The notes below the pieces were generated by a model. That model worked only from the letters and a program-made list of their open reading frames with translations. It did no database searches and was not told the DNA's origin. Position numbers and translations under genes: made by a program. A DNA stretch of 64,000 nucleotides from Mytilus californianus (Eukaryota > Mollusca > Bivalvia > Mytilida > Mytilidae). Location: positions 75,731,955 to 75,795,954 of the forward strand of contig NW_026262581.1 in NCBI RefSeq assembly GCF_021869535.1, read 5' to 3'. Shown here in pieces: positions 1-10,166 of this stretch. The first letter of the stretch is position 1. Each line of letters opens with the position of its first letter.

Positions 1-2100
1 GATAATTGATACTTTGCTTCTGTTCTAAATAAGATAAGATCTCGGTAAAAGAAGATATAAAATGCTTGTGGTTAATTTAAAATGGAAAAAATGGGTCCAA
101 TGAATGCCAAGAATATCATAAAGTAGTTTACAACATTCAGGGAAGAAGGCTGTAGATATTGAAGTATTGGTGTTCACTGCCTTCTTTAGCTTGGTTCTAT
201 TGTTGCGTCTTGTAAATATTTTCATATGTGCATTTAAGTTTGCATCTATGCTGTAAAATTGTGGTTAGCAATAGTATTCCATTAATCCCTTCAGTCTTGG
301 TTCTGTTGCTTCAGACATTTAAGGAGTAAGGTTAATATCATTGTGCTTTTTAAATAAATTTATGTCGCACCATTTGCTAAATTTCCATCTTTCCAAAAGT
401 TACAAACTTCTTTGCTATTGTTAAAGCATTTGGATGATTTATCTAAAATAAATATCTTAAATATTTAATGTCTTATCAAACAATGTAACTGTCTTTTATA
501 TTTTATTTATGTTCATGACATTTAATAATATCTGCATGGTTTAATATGAATAACATGATACTAATATCTCCTGTGGTAAATTGATATTCATTGTTTTGAT
601 TAAAGGGCATGGATGCATCAAATTTATAACTGGTGCTTTTTATTTTATTATAGAAAAAAATAAATAATACTTATTTGTTCGTGTTTGATAAGTTTATTGT
701 ATCTACAAGATGTATTGGACAAAATCTCATATGGACTAGCTGTTTATCTGTATTTATTTTACACTATTAATGTTGCAGGGAGACAACAGGCCAACAAGAA
801 AAATGAGTCAAACTAGTGAATTGTACTCTTAAGTAATAGAATAATAATATATACACAAACCAAAAGGGTATAATTATTATTAGGGTATAATTTTTCAAAA
901 ATTGAAGTTATGTGAATCTGAAGTAAATGTCTACGTCATTTGGTCTCTCATGGAGGTTTGTCTCATTGACAATCTTACCACATCTTCTTATTTTCATTTT
1001 GAAAGGAATTTTCAACAAATGCATGCAAAGAAATTTTTTGTTTCTATGTTACTTGTAAAAATAAAACCTTACTCCAATGACAGTAATATTTTAGTGCAAT
1101 AATGTATACATTCATGAATTATGAAAGATAAGAAACTTTTTGAATTATTTAAGAGCTGGGTGTTTGTATTGTTATTGCAGATATTTTTAGATTTTAATAT
1201 ATTTAAATATGTAATAAGTCGTCAGTGTATAACAATTTGTGTGCATTAAACCATTTCTTCAAAACATTTTGAGTTCCATATTATATAATCACATACTTAC
1301 ATTTTTGCAATGATCAACAAAACAGACCTTTATGTCAACAGTAGGAAATTTAGGAATAAATCATAATTATGGAGACCTTAACAAGTTAATAGCTTTTTTA
1401 AATCAGCTTAATGTCACAAGTTTAGAATATCAAAAATACAATATGTTGACAAAATATTACATGCATGAGGGATGATGAAAACTTAAAAGTGTCTGATTGT
1501 CAACTTCAATGGCTGAGGAAGTTTGTTTCATGAACATTTGCACTTTTCATGTGATTTGTGTTTTAGCTCAAGATAACCCCCACAATAGAAAGGTACTGTA
1601 CAATATATCCGGTAAGGGGACTGTATTGTTGAAATGTCAATTACCAGTGGCATAGCTAGATATTAATAGATTTTCACTTTAAAAAACAGTAGTAGGAAGA
1701 GCGGGAGACAATTTAGTACGTCAATTAGTTTTTTTGAAACAATGCCATACTCCAGCGTACAAGATCCACCCATAATGATATATTTGTATACATGTACTTA
1801 ATTAAACCAAGATGAGTCTAGAATATAGAAAAGGTCTTGCATAGTCACTGGAATGTTCTAATATGAAGCTTTTCTTTCATGTTGCAAACAAAGCCATGTT
1901 CTAATTCCAATTAAACTCTGGAGATCAAAATGGACATTTCTGTTGGTGTTGGTGAATACTTACTAAGGAATTCAATAAAATAATTCTGAAAGTAAGTCTA
2001 TCATGATTTTGTACTCAGTTTAATTGAGAAACAATTGGTTCACTTACAAGTACCAAAGTTCTGAATTTTCCTATTAAAATTGAGAGAGATCTATTATGTT

Positions 2101-2229
2101 ATGCTCTATGCTTATTTTAACATGGGTAGGTAGGTATTAAATTTTCAACCCTGCTTACACTCGGTGAAAAGATCTTGACAAATATAATGCCTAGTGCTAC
2201 CCATATCAAAATAAGCATAGAGTATGACA
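2101..2229. repeat. Hairpin (MITE-like) inverted repeat
   Basis: Arms at 2101-2129 and 2197-2229 pair over about 25 bases (TCTATGCTTATTTT against AAAATAAGCATAGA, then CATGGGTAG against CTACCCATAT). The 67-base centre has no coding signal. Size and shape suit a small non-autonomous DNA element; no target duplication is obvious. Confidence 0.6.
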
Positions 2230-2238
2230 TGAAAAACA

Positions 2239-2303
2239 TTTTTTTTTTTTAATTCAGAATTATTTTTTTTTAATTCAGAATTTTTTTTTTTTTAATTCAG
2301 AAA
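2239..2303. repeat. Three tandem T-run units
   Basis: Three successive copies of a run of 8-13 T followed by AATTCAGAA. Simple slippage-type repeat. Confidence 0.7.
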
Positions 2304-3449
2304 TGTTTGTTACTATACAAAAGAGTGTAGTGGTGACATAACCTTTGTTTTCCACAGTACATAATACTATACATAACCACAGTAATATGAAGATAAAATA
2401 ATTGAATTTGAGAGATGGAAAGGTCTAACAAGTTTTGAACATCTAAAAATGATTGAAGATGGCATAGATTCAGTGACATCCATTCCATTCCATGAGTGAT
2501 AATATACTGGTAAATCTGAGACAAATATTGACCAAAAAGTTAAGGCCCTGAGAAAAATATTTAATTCTTAAAAGCATATAACTTCAATGAGAAAACCAGT
2601 AACAATGGCACCTTTTACCATAGGATTTGATAGTAAAATTCCAAAGTTTTACAGATACCATAATGATTATGTTGACCATTATGGAAAGTCTATAGCAGAT
2701 TACCACAGATGCTTCATTTATTGTATCCATAATCCTGTTTGATTTTCTTTGCTTAGGACCTCCTTCAAAAGAAACATATCTCAAGAGTCTTACAAGTCTG
2801 CAAAATGATGGTTGTCACTTGGTGTGCAGGAATTTTTTACTTTTTTCAGCTCTGATAAAAAAAACCAACCACCTATATTTAAAGCTCTCTTTACTATGAA
2901 CATAAAATCAATTTCAATAGAAATCGGACACCAGACCGGCATCAAGACATTTATTCCTAGGCAATATCTCAAGTATCTCTACATGCGAGTATGTATAAAG
3001 ATTTTATACAACACCTATTAAACCGCAGTATTCAACATTCTTTACAACAATAAATAAAAGTGGTGGACTTTGGCTTTGAGTTTTGTCAAATACATGTAGG
3101 GATTTTATGTCGTGAACTAATACACTATATACTTTCTTTTTTGTTTACATGGCAATCAATGATCACATTTACAGTAAAAAACATTACATTGTGTATCAGA
3201 TATATCTCAAGAGAGAAGATAAATTATTTTTTTTTAAATGCGTTTCAGAAGAGGAGTGAAAAAATCATTGGAACATTGAAAATTAGGGGGAATGAGTGTA
3301 ACATTGAGTTTCAAAAAAGTTCTTGTTTCTGTATGGTTTGGCAAAAACAGTTTGTTTTTTATACGACTGCAAAAAATTTGCGTTCGTATAATGCTATCAT
3401 GTCGTCGTCGTTGTCGGAAGACCCATTTGGTTTCCGGACAAATTCACAA

Positions 3450-3945
3450 TAACTTAAGTTTAATTGAATGTATCTCTATGAAATTTTACCAGAAGGTTCA
3501 ATACCACAAAAGGAAGGTTGGGATTGATTTTGGGGGTTATGGTACCAACAGTTTAGGAATTAGGGGCCAAAAACGAGCATTTTTGTAGTTACCGGACAAT
3601 AACTTGTGTGTAAGTGTATGGATCTCCCTGAAATTGTACCACAAGGTTCCATATCACAAAGGGAAGGCTGGGATTGAGTTTGGGGGTAATTGCCCCAAAC
3701 GTTCAGGAATTAGGGGCCAAAAACAAGCATTTTTCTAGTTTCCAGACAATAACTTGTGTTTAAGTGTATGGATCTCTCTTAAATTGTACTACAAGGTTCC
3801 ATACCACAAAGGGAAGGCTGGGATTGAGTTTGGGGGTAATTGCCCAAAACGTTTAGAAATTAGGGGCCAAAAAACAAGCATTTTTCTAGTTTCCAGACAA
3901 TAACTTGTGTTAAAGTTTATTGCACTCTCTGAAATTGTACATTTT
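3450..3945. repeat. Tandem array, about 150-bp unit
   Basis: Three full units and one partial unit. Each reads 'aacttgtgtttaagtgtatg', then 'ggttccataccacaaaggga', then 'ttaggggccaaaaacaagca'. Starts are near 3450, 3600, 3750 and 3900. The first unit is the most divergent. No coding potential is conserved between units. Confidence 0.8.
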
Positions 3946-3949
3946 TCCT

Positions 3950-4500
3950 GAAAAGAAAATAATCTTCAAAATTTCAAAAAAAAATTGGGGAGGGGGGTTT
4001 CAAAAAGTTTGGGGAGGGATTTTTTTTCAAATTATTTGGGGGTTCATATTTTTTTTACACAATTTTTGAAATCTCAAATTTTTTGGAAATCTTATTTTTT
4101 GGGGGGGACCAATTTTTTTGGTGGATTTTTTTTTCATAATTTTTTGTTTTTGTTTTTTTTCCAAAAAATTTTCTATTTGTACATTGATTATTTCTGATTT
4201 ATATATAAAAGCAAAAAGTAAAATCACAAAAATACAGAACTCCGAGGAAAATTCAAAAAGGAAAGTCCCTGATCAAATGGCAAAATCAAAAGCTCAAACA
4301 CATCAAACGAATTGATAACAACTGTCATATTCCTGACTTAGTACAGGCATTTTTTAATGTAGAAAATGGTGGATTAAACCTGGTTTTATAGCTAGCTAAA
4401 CCTCTCACTTGTATGACAGTTGAACAACAAATACTGATATGGCAGGAGATACACACCAAAGAGGGTGTGTAAATTATTATATATAACAGATTAACTAAGT
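3950..4500. other. Low-complexity T/G-rich stretch, no gene
   Basis: Long runs of T with short G runs (for example 4077-4150). Open frames here are by-products of base composition (Phe-rich on one strand, Lys-rich on the other). Nothing else is seen. Confidence 0.6.
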
Positions 4501-4504
4501 ATTG

Positions 4505-5089
4505 GATTAATTTAAGTCTTTAATTTTTGGGGGTCCTAACCTTGTATTTCTATTTTGGATATTGGGTCCCATTTTGGAATTGGTCTACATTGAGGTCCAA
4601 AGGGTCCAAAATTAAACTTTGTTTGATTTCATCAAAAACTGAATTATTGTGGCTCTATGGTATGCTGAATCTTATTGTGCATTTAAATTTTTTATTTTGG
4701 GCCCTGTTTTCAAAAAAGAGGGACGAAAGATACCAGAGGGACAGTCAAACTCATAGATCGAAAACAAACTGACAAAGTCATGGCCAAAAATAAAAAGACA
4801 AACAGACAAATAATAGTACAGATGACACAACATAGAAAACTAAAGACTAAGCAACACGAACCCCACCAAAAACTGGGGGTGATCTCAGGTGCTCCGGAAG
4901 GGTAAGCAGATCCTGCTCCACATGTGGCACCCGTCGAGTTGCTTATGTTATTACAAATCCGGTAAATAGTCTAATTCGGTAAGTCACATTCAAATTAGTC
5001 CATATTAAAGTTTGAAGGGTCCAAAATTAAACTTTGTTTGATTTCAACTAAAATTGAATTTTTGGTGTTTTTTTATATGCTGAATCTAA
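4505..5089 (+). repeat. Repeat family R, left part
   Basis: Contains units of the form 'ggtccaaagggtccaaaatt' followed by 'aaactttgtttgatttcatc' and 'tatgctgaatctaa', seen near 4590-4680 and 5010-5085. The same family occurs at 10167-11390, 15545-16012 and reversed at 12505-13060. The left part stops at 'gaatctaa' where the Naiad element begins, and the family's next segment ('ttagattttgg') resumes at 10172, so the Naiad element sits inside R. No protein is encoded. Confidence 0.75.
4712..4995 (-). mobile_element. 3'-end fragment of PLE family B
   Basis: Reverse complement of the 3' region of the PLE at 42600-44256: the two share the segment around 'gccacatgtggagcaggatc' and 'tttttggtggggttc'. 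It interrupts a unit of repeat family R: 'gttttcaaa' stands on one side and 'ttcaaattagtcc' on the other. It is only a 3' end, the usual result of incomplete reverse transcription. Confidence 0.8.
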
Positions 5090-5242
5090 ACATATTTGTT
5101 TAGGGGCCAGCTGAAGGACGCCTCCGGGTGCGGGAGTTTCTCGCTGCATTGAAGACCCATTCGTGGCCTTCGGCTGTTGTCTGCTCTATGGTCGGGTTGT
5201 TGTCTCTTTCGACACATTCCCCATTTCCATTCTCAATTTTAT
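5090..5242 (+). repeat. Left pseudo-LTR of the Naiad element
   Basis: Nearly identical to 10015-10166, with only a handful of substitutions and one inserted C. Both start 'acatatttgtttaggggcca' and end 'tccattctcaattttat'. It is the 3' tip of the element placed upstream of its own leader, as in tandem partial PLE insertions. Confidence 0.85.
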
Positions 5243-5786
5243 TTTTTACAGAGTTTGTCTTTAGTGCCTTGTGGAGACAGTAGAGTGCCTCCCCGTGCTT
5301 CAGGTTTATGCTCTTATAATATACTAGATTATGGAGTGTGTGTCCGAGCGAGAACTTCTCTATGTTCATTACTTTAGGAATATTTATCAAAAAGTAGTAT
5401 TTCACATTCAGCCCCATTCTTCTATTTAGTCAGACGTCAGTCGCTACCCTGATATACCCTATCTTTTGTTTTATTTTTCGGGTAATATATGACGGATAGC
5501 GTTTGACGTCTTTAGCCGAACAGTTTTATCATATTCACATAATTCAATTTATTGTGTGCTGGTTCATATTCTGGACGCCAGTCTTTGCTCCTTTCTAATA
5601 AAATCCACATAACAAAAAACAAATATGAAGCTTAGAAATGGAAACATATTAAATACTAAACTCGTTCAAAGGGTATCTACACGTCTCAATCTTCAAAATC
5701 GCTTATCTAAAAATACTACCATCGCTAAGATTTTTAACAATAAAAATCGTGGTTACTCTTCTATCGATAAGTGTCATGCCAAAAAA

Positions 5787-5789
5787 TGA
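5787..5789 (+). other. In-frame UGA, probable selenocysteine 55
   Basis: Lies between Cys50 and Cys58 in a Cys-rich patch before the nuclease core. Related PLE endonucleases read C-x-x-K-x-C-x-T-C in this patch, so the TGA stands at a cysteine position. Flanking sequence is open in the same frame on both sides. Confidence 0.8.
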
Positions 5790-5879
5790 CTTACATGTCC
5801 CCGTCTTTCCACCAACAATACGGTAAGGTCTACGTTTAATGGTCGCACTTTTTCTTTAAATTTTGGAACTGATATAACT

Positions 5880-5882
5880 TGA
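5880..5882 (+). other. In-frame UGA, probable selenocysteine 86
   Basis: Precedes the IIYLLT segment of the GIY-YIG fold. PLE nucleases usually have Cys here (C-x-x-x-x-x-I-Y-L-I). The reading frame is open around it. Confidence 0.8.
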
Positions 5883-5912
5883 AAAACAAACAGTATTATT
5901 TATTTACTCACA

Positions 5913-5915
5913 TGA
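5913..5915 (+). other. In-frame UGA, probable selenocysteine 97
   Basis: Sits at U-N-K-P-G-C-G just before QYVGET. The paired metal-binding Cys of the PLE nuclease (CCHH motif) is expected here; the second one, Cys102, is still TGC. Confidence 0.85.
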
Positions 5916-7189
5916 AACAAACCGGGATGCGGTATTCAGTACGTAGGTGAAACTGGACGATATTTATCTAAACGCACGCAAGAACACTTGTATCGTTTTA
6001 AAAGACCCAATAAATTCAAAAGTATCATTTATCAACATCTTAAAAAGCACAATCATCCTATTAAATATTTAACAGTTCAACCTTTAGAAGTAGTAAATAA
6101 GCAGCCTGGTGAATCTCATTCAAAGTTTGTACGATCACGGAAAATAATTGAATTAAATTGGATTAAAAAATTACAGACAGTCTACCCTCTCGGTCTTAAT
6201 GATAATATCATGGGAATTGGTAATATATCAAGAACCGATTCTGTTAACATTTTGGATATAGTTTCTAAAACTGTTCGTAAAAACCGTTTCCATGGGCGTA
6301 GAAAAAATCGCAATCAAAGAAAATTTCGGACCAACCATACAAATATTTCAGACCTAATTTCTATTTCAAAAAACAACGGCAGACATTATCTATTAACCAA
6401 GCTCTGTTCTTTACCTATAAATAAATTAAATAAAATTTTAGAGGATTGCAACACAATTTCATATTGCAGTCCTAAGTATGAAATCTTTCAAATTATAATG
6501 GCATATTGTTATTCTAAACTGTTTCCCAAAATTGATCGCCCTGAAGATCATAAAAAACATTTTATTAAAATAAAATATGTCAATAAAGGTTTTGATTTTG
6601 TAAATATTGCCGGTATTTTTAACGACCATTCTGTTAAAGAACAAATTCCTGGATATTTTGATAATACTGAACTTCCTCTTATTTGTTATATTTACAAGAA
6701 ATCTACCCGAAAATTTGTGTTTAATTATAACCAAGTCTGTAAAGATGTCAATATCAGTGAAAATATACCTACGTCATGTAATTGTAGTAATTCCGAATAC
6801 ACTTATGGCCCCATTTCCCATGTTATAACAGGAGACCTTAACATTGTTCGCGACCGAGAGTTAAAATCGTTCCTCAGTAAAGGACACCTAAATATCGTCC
6901 CCCTTCAATTATTAATTGGAATGAGTGTCGTAATATCATCCACGACTCACTTCGTGCTTACTGTTTGAAATGGATAAAACGAGAAAAAGCTGACAAAAAA
7001 TCTTTGGACTCTTTTTTTAATTCAGTAATGAAGATAGTTGATATACGTATACAACATTTTAAAGAACATTTTACTCTTAACAACAACCATAAAAATCCTA
7101 TTTCTCGTATCAAACATAAACTAAAAGAACTAGCCAAGGAATTTGTTTTTGTCCTGGCTGATAAAGCTGCTAATAATATCATTATAGTT

Positions 7190-7192
7190 TGA
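7190..7192 (+). other. In-frame UGA, probable selenocysteine in the RT N-terminal region
   Basis: Sequence is NNIIIV-U-RKFYIEVL. The homologous position in the PLE at 42600-44256 is a normal Cys codon (TGT at 42649-42651, in NNIVFVCKYHYIDC). This in-window comparison supports reading the TGA as a Cys replacement. Confidence 0.85.
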
Positions 7193-8622
7193 CGTAAATT
7201 TTACATTGAGGTTCTGCAAAATGAAATCACGAATTCACCAACATTCCAACTTCGACTTCATTTTCAGAAAACGATATCTGTAACAAACATAAACTATTAG
7301 CTACTTCTTTACAAGCAGAACCAAATACAATGAAAGTCCCAACTATGTACTGGCTTCCGAAGCTACGCAAATCACCTTACAAATATAGATTTATTTCGTC
7401 TTCAAGTCATTGTTCCACTACTAAATTGTCTATTCTACTTACTAGTACACTTGGTACAATCAAAAACCTGATAATAAATTGTTCAAATAAAGCCTTTGAA
7501 AATAGTGGAATTAACTACTTTTGGAGTGTCAAAAACTCGTTGGAAGTACTTGATAAATTGCATGCATACATTGGTGATTTTGAATCTGTTCAAAGTTTTG
7601 ATTTTTCTACCCTATATACCACTTTGCCTCATATTCTTATTAAGAAAAAATTGACACACCTAAATAAATGGGCATTTAAAAAGTCAGAATGCGAATACAT
7701 ATGTTCAAACTCTTTTATGTCATTTTTTAGTAGCAAACAAACACAAGAACTATGTCAATTGGACATGCTTTGATCCTATATCTGCCCTTGAATTTTTACT
7801 TGATAACATTTTTGTTCGCTTTGGAGATTCCGTATATCGTCAAGTTATTGGAATTCCAATGGGGACTTACTGTGCACCACTTATTGCGGACCTGTTTTTG
7901 TATTGTTATGAGTTACAATTTATGACTAAAATCAACAAAGACCCATCGAAACAACATCTGATACAAAAATTTAACAATACTTTTAGATATTTGGATGATA
8001 TATTGGCTCTCAATAATGACGACTTCAGTATGTTGAACTTACTTTAAATAAAGCTAATACTAACAATGACCACTTTCCTTTCCTCGATCTTGATATCTAT
8101 GTCATTAACGGGAAGCTTAATACAAAAATTTATGATAAAAGAGATGATTTTTCGTTTCCTATCGTTAATTATCCCTTTTTAGATGGTGACGTTCCCTTGT
8201 CACCATCTTATGGTGTTTATATATCTCAACTTGTACGATTCGCTCGTGTATGTAACAACGTATTAGATTTTAGCGAGAGAAATTTATGTATTACTGAAAT
8301 ATTATTACACCAGGGTTTTCGATATCATAAACTAGTCAAAACATTTACTAAATTTTATCATCGGTATAAGGACATCATTCGTAAATATAACTCAACATGC
8401 AGACATCTTATATATTAACGTTCGGGTATTTCACATCCAATCTTTTATGGTCATATTCTTTACAAAGCACAAAAATGTCAGTATTCACCTCAAAAGCTAA
8501 CAAAACCTTTAAACAGACTTATTAAGAAGGGATATAGTTACGATACTGTTGTCAGGTCATTAAAGATTGCATATTTTGGCTTTAATATTGATTCACTTAT
8601 AGGGTCTTTGCATCGGAATTAA

Positions 8623-9042
8623 ACATATTTATTCTAAAACAAGTTGTTGGCATGACACGGGTTATGTTCTTCTCATATATTTTATGATGGTATAATACTA
8701 AACCCCTAACAGGAGGGATTGTGCCTGATATTCATATGATGAAGACATAATCTTTCAATCAGTTTAATTGAGGTCTGGAGCTGGCATGTCAGTAACTGCT
8801 ACTAGTCTGTTGTTATTTATGTATTATTGTCATTTTGTTTATTTTCTTTTGTTTCCTATTCTGACATCGGACTCGGACTTCTCTTAAACTGAGTTTTACT
8901 GTGCGTACTGTTGTGCGTTTGTTTTTTCTACATTGGCTAGAGGTATAGGAAGAGGGTGGGGATCTCAAAAAACATGTTTAACCCCGCCGCATTTTTGCGC
9001 CTGTCCCAAGTCAGGAGCCTCTGGCCTTTGTTAGTCTTGTAT
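8623..9042 (+). other. Naiad 3' UTR, proximal part
   Basis: Follows the TAA at 8620-8622. Contains the SECIS and then a conserved stretch ('ggtctggagctggcatgtca', 'ttaaccccgccgcatttttg', 'gtcccaagtcaggagcctct') that also occurs at 32230-32510 (+), 35290-35570 (-), 49750-49950 (-) and partly at 28370-28460 (-). Interrupted at about 9043. Confidence 0.8.
8669..8744 (+). promoter_or_regulatory. SECIS element (type with extra apical mini-stem)
   Basis: Recruits SBP2 and the Sec-tRNA elongation factor so that UGA is read as selenocysteine. Visible parts: helix I, 8669-8678 against 8734-8744 (ten pairs, one bulged base); internal loop; non-Watson-Crick quartet from ATGAT (8684-8688) against TGAT (8726-8729); helix II, 8689-8696 against 8718-8725 (eight pairs, two of them G-U); unpaired AA at 8700-8701, 12 bases after the ATGA; mini-stem CCC/GGG at the tip. 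Spacing and core bases match the eukaryotic consensus. It lies about 60 bases after the stop codon, in the sense strand. The fold was done by hand. Confidence 0.87.
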
Positions 9043-9955
9043 CATTTTTGTCGAGCCTTCGACTTTTGTCGAAAAAGCGAGACATATGCGATCCTACATT
9101 CCGTCGGCGTCGTCGTCGTCGTCGTCGTCGTCGTTGTTGTCGTCGGCGGCGTCCACAAATATTCACTCTGTGGTTAAAGTTTTTGAAATTTTAATAACTT
9201 TCTTAAACTATCCTGGATTTCTACCAAACTTGGACAGAAGCTTGTTTATGATCATAAGATAATATTCAAAAGTAAATTTTGTAAAAAAAAAATCCATTTT
9301 TTCCGTATTTTCCTTATAAATGGACTTAGTTTTTCTGCCATGAAACATTACATTCACTCTGTGGTTAAAGTTTTTGAAATTTTAATAACTTTCTTAAACT
9401 ACCCTGGATTTCTACCAAACTTGGACAGAAGCTTGTTAATGATCATAAGACAGTTTCCAGAAGTAAATTTTGTAAAAACAAAATTCCATTTTTTCCGTAT
9501 TTTACTTATAAATGGACTTAGTTTTTCTGCCATGAAACATTACATTCACTCTGTGGTTAAAGTTTTTGAAATTTTAATAACTTTCTTAAACTATCCTGGA
9601 TTTCTACCAAACTTGGAAAGAAGCTTGTTTATGATCAAAAGATAGTATCCAGAAGTAAATTTTGTTAAAAAGTTTTTAAAAAAATCCATTTTTTCCGTAT
9701 TTTACTTATAAATGGACTTAGTTTTTCTTCCAGTTAACATTACATACAGTCTGCACTTTAAGTTTTTAAAACATTTATTAGATTCATAAACTATCCTGGA
9801 TTTTTACCAAACTTGGACAGAAGCTACTTACAATCAAAAGTTAGTATAGAGAGGAATATTATAATTAATTTTTTTCCTCATTTTTGTTGAGCCTGCGATT
9901 AACAGCAAAAGTAGGCGAGATACTGGGTTCCGCGGAACCCTTACGAATTTTTAAT
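9043..9955 (+). repeat. Nested repeat element with internal tandem units
   Basis: Splits the Naiad 3' UTR: Naiad sequence stops at 'gttagtcttgtat' and resumes near 9955. Starts 'ttttgtcgagcc', contains a (GTC)n microsatellite (about 9101-9142), then units of about 190 bp beginning 'cattcactctgtggttaaag' (9160, 9351, 9543, and a divergent one near 9745), and ends 'gcctgcgattaacagcaaaa' plus the palindrome GTTCCGCGGAAC. The same composite is at 54537-55600. Both ends carry a 'ttttgttgagcctg'-type sequence in direct orientation. Probably a non-autonomous DNA element; the class is not clear (a Helitron relative is possible). Confidence 0.75.
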
Positions 9956-10014
9956 GTTAGTTTCTTGTGTATAATTTGGAGTTTAGTATGACGTCCATTA
10001 TCACTGAAAAGTAT

Positions 10015-10166
10015 ACATATTTGTTTAGGGGCCAGCTGAAGGACGCCTCCGGGTGCGGGAGTTTCTCGCTGCATTGAAGACCCATTGGTGGTCTTCGGAT
10101 GTTGTCTGCTCTATGGTCGGGTTGTTGTCTCTTTGACACATTCCCCATTTCCATTCTCAATTTTAT
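10015..10166 (+). repeat. Right pseudo-LTR / 3' terminus of the Naiad element
   Basis: Partner of 5090-5242. The segment 'gccagctgaaggacgcctcc' is found again in the 3' ends at 32590 (+), 35190 (-), 49640 (-) and 28250 (-), so this is the true 3' end of the family. Confidence 0.85.

Larger units (their letters stand above)
1..3440. other. Intergenic stretch without a recognisable gene
   Basis: No reading frame here has conserved motifs or splice-phase support; the longest open frames are short and AT-rich. Around 925-990 there is a tail typical of a dispersed mussel repeat (phrase 'gtctcattgacaatcttacc'), which recurs near 31420, 31530 and 46560. At 1646 a sequence like a hAT end (CAGTGGCATAGCTAG) is seen without a partner. 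The hairpin and T-run array are listed separately. Confidence 0.6.
5625..8622 (+). pseudogene. Broken GIY-YIG / reverse transcriptase polyprotein with four UGA (Sec) codons
   Basis: Would nick the target and reverse-transcribe the element RNA. From the ATG at 5625: a basic N-terminus; Cys50 and Cys58 around a TGA (codon 55); GIY-YIG core with IIY (codons 91-93), QYVGET (105-110), Arg117 and His121; ELNWIKKL and GLND motifs; a CNC motif at codons 385-387 (6777-6785), which marks Naiad linkers. RT motifs follow: FDFSTLYT (7597-7620), GIPMG (from 7850), YLDD (7988-7999) and a thumb ending near 8620. In-frame TGA codons are at 5787, 5880, 5913 and 7190, each where homologous PLEs have Cys. Damage: frameshifts near 6886, 7255, 7735 and 8030, and a TAA at 8416-8418 made by a 6-base insertion not present in the copy at 31771. 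All disruptions other than the TGAs are ordinary decay. Confidence 0.88.
5090..10166 (+). mobile_element. Naiad-type Penelope-like retroelement (permuted, selenoprotein-encoding), defective
   Basis: Order seen: partial 3'-end copy (5090-5242), leader (5243-5624), GIY-YIG endonuclease, CxC linker and reverse transcriptase in one broken reading frame (5625-8622), then a 3' UTR with a SECIS element, split by another repeat (9043-9955) and ending at 10166. An endonuclease placed before the RT defines the Naiad/Chlamys clade of PLEs; canonical PLEs have it after the RT. The two copies of the 3' terminus form the pseudo-LTR arrangement typical of PLEs. The element lies within repeat family R. It cannot be autonomous now: at least four frameshifts and one TAA break the frame. 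Clade assignment rests on domain order and motifs; a phylogeny was not run. Confidence 0.9.

Noticed and set aside
3985-4315. Phe-rich and Lys-rich open frames
   Set aside because: Low-complexity T/A runs, no domain.
5988-6968. Start of the endonuclease frame at the TTG at 5988
   Set aside because: The GIY-YIG core lies upstream of it; the frame is continuous back to the ATG at 5625 if TGA is read as Sec.
9340-9645. Open frame with an internal protein repeat
   Set aside because: Produced by the 190-bp tandem units of the nested element.
5090-10166. Hammerhead ribozyme in the pseudo-LTRs
   Set aside because: No hammerhead core was found by eye, and Naiads are reported to lack the canonical motif.
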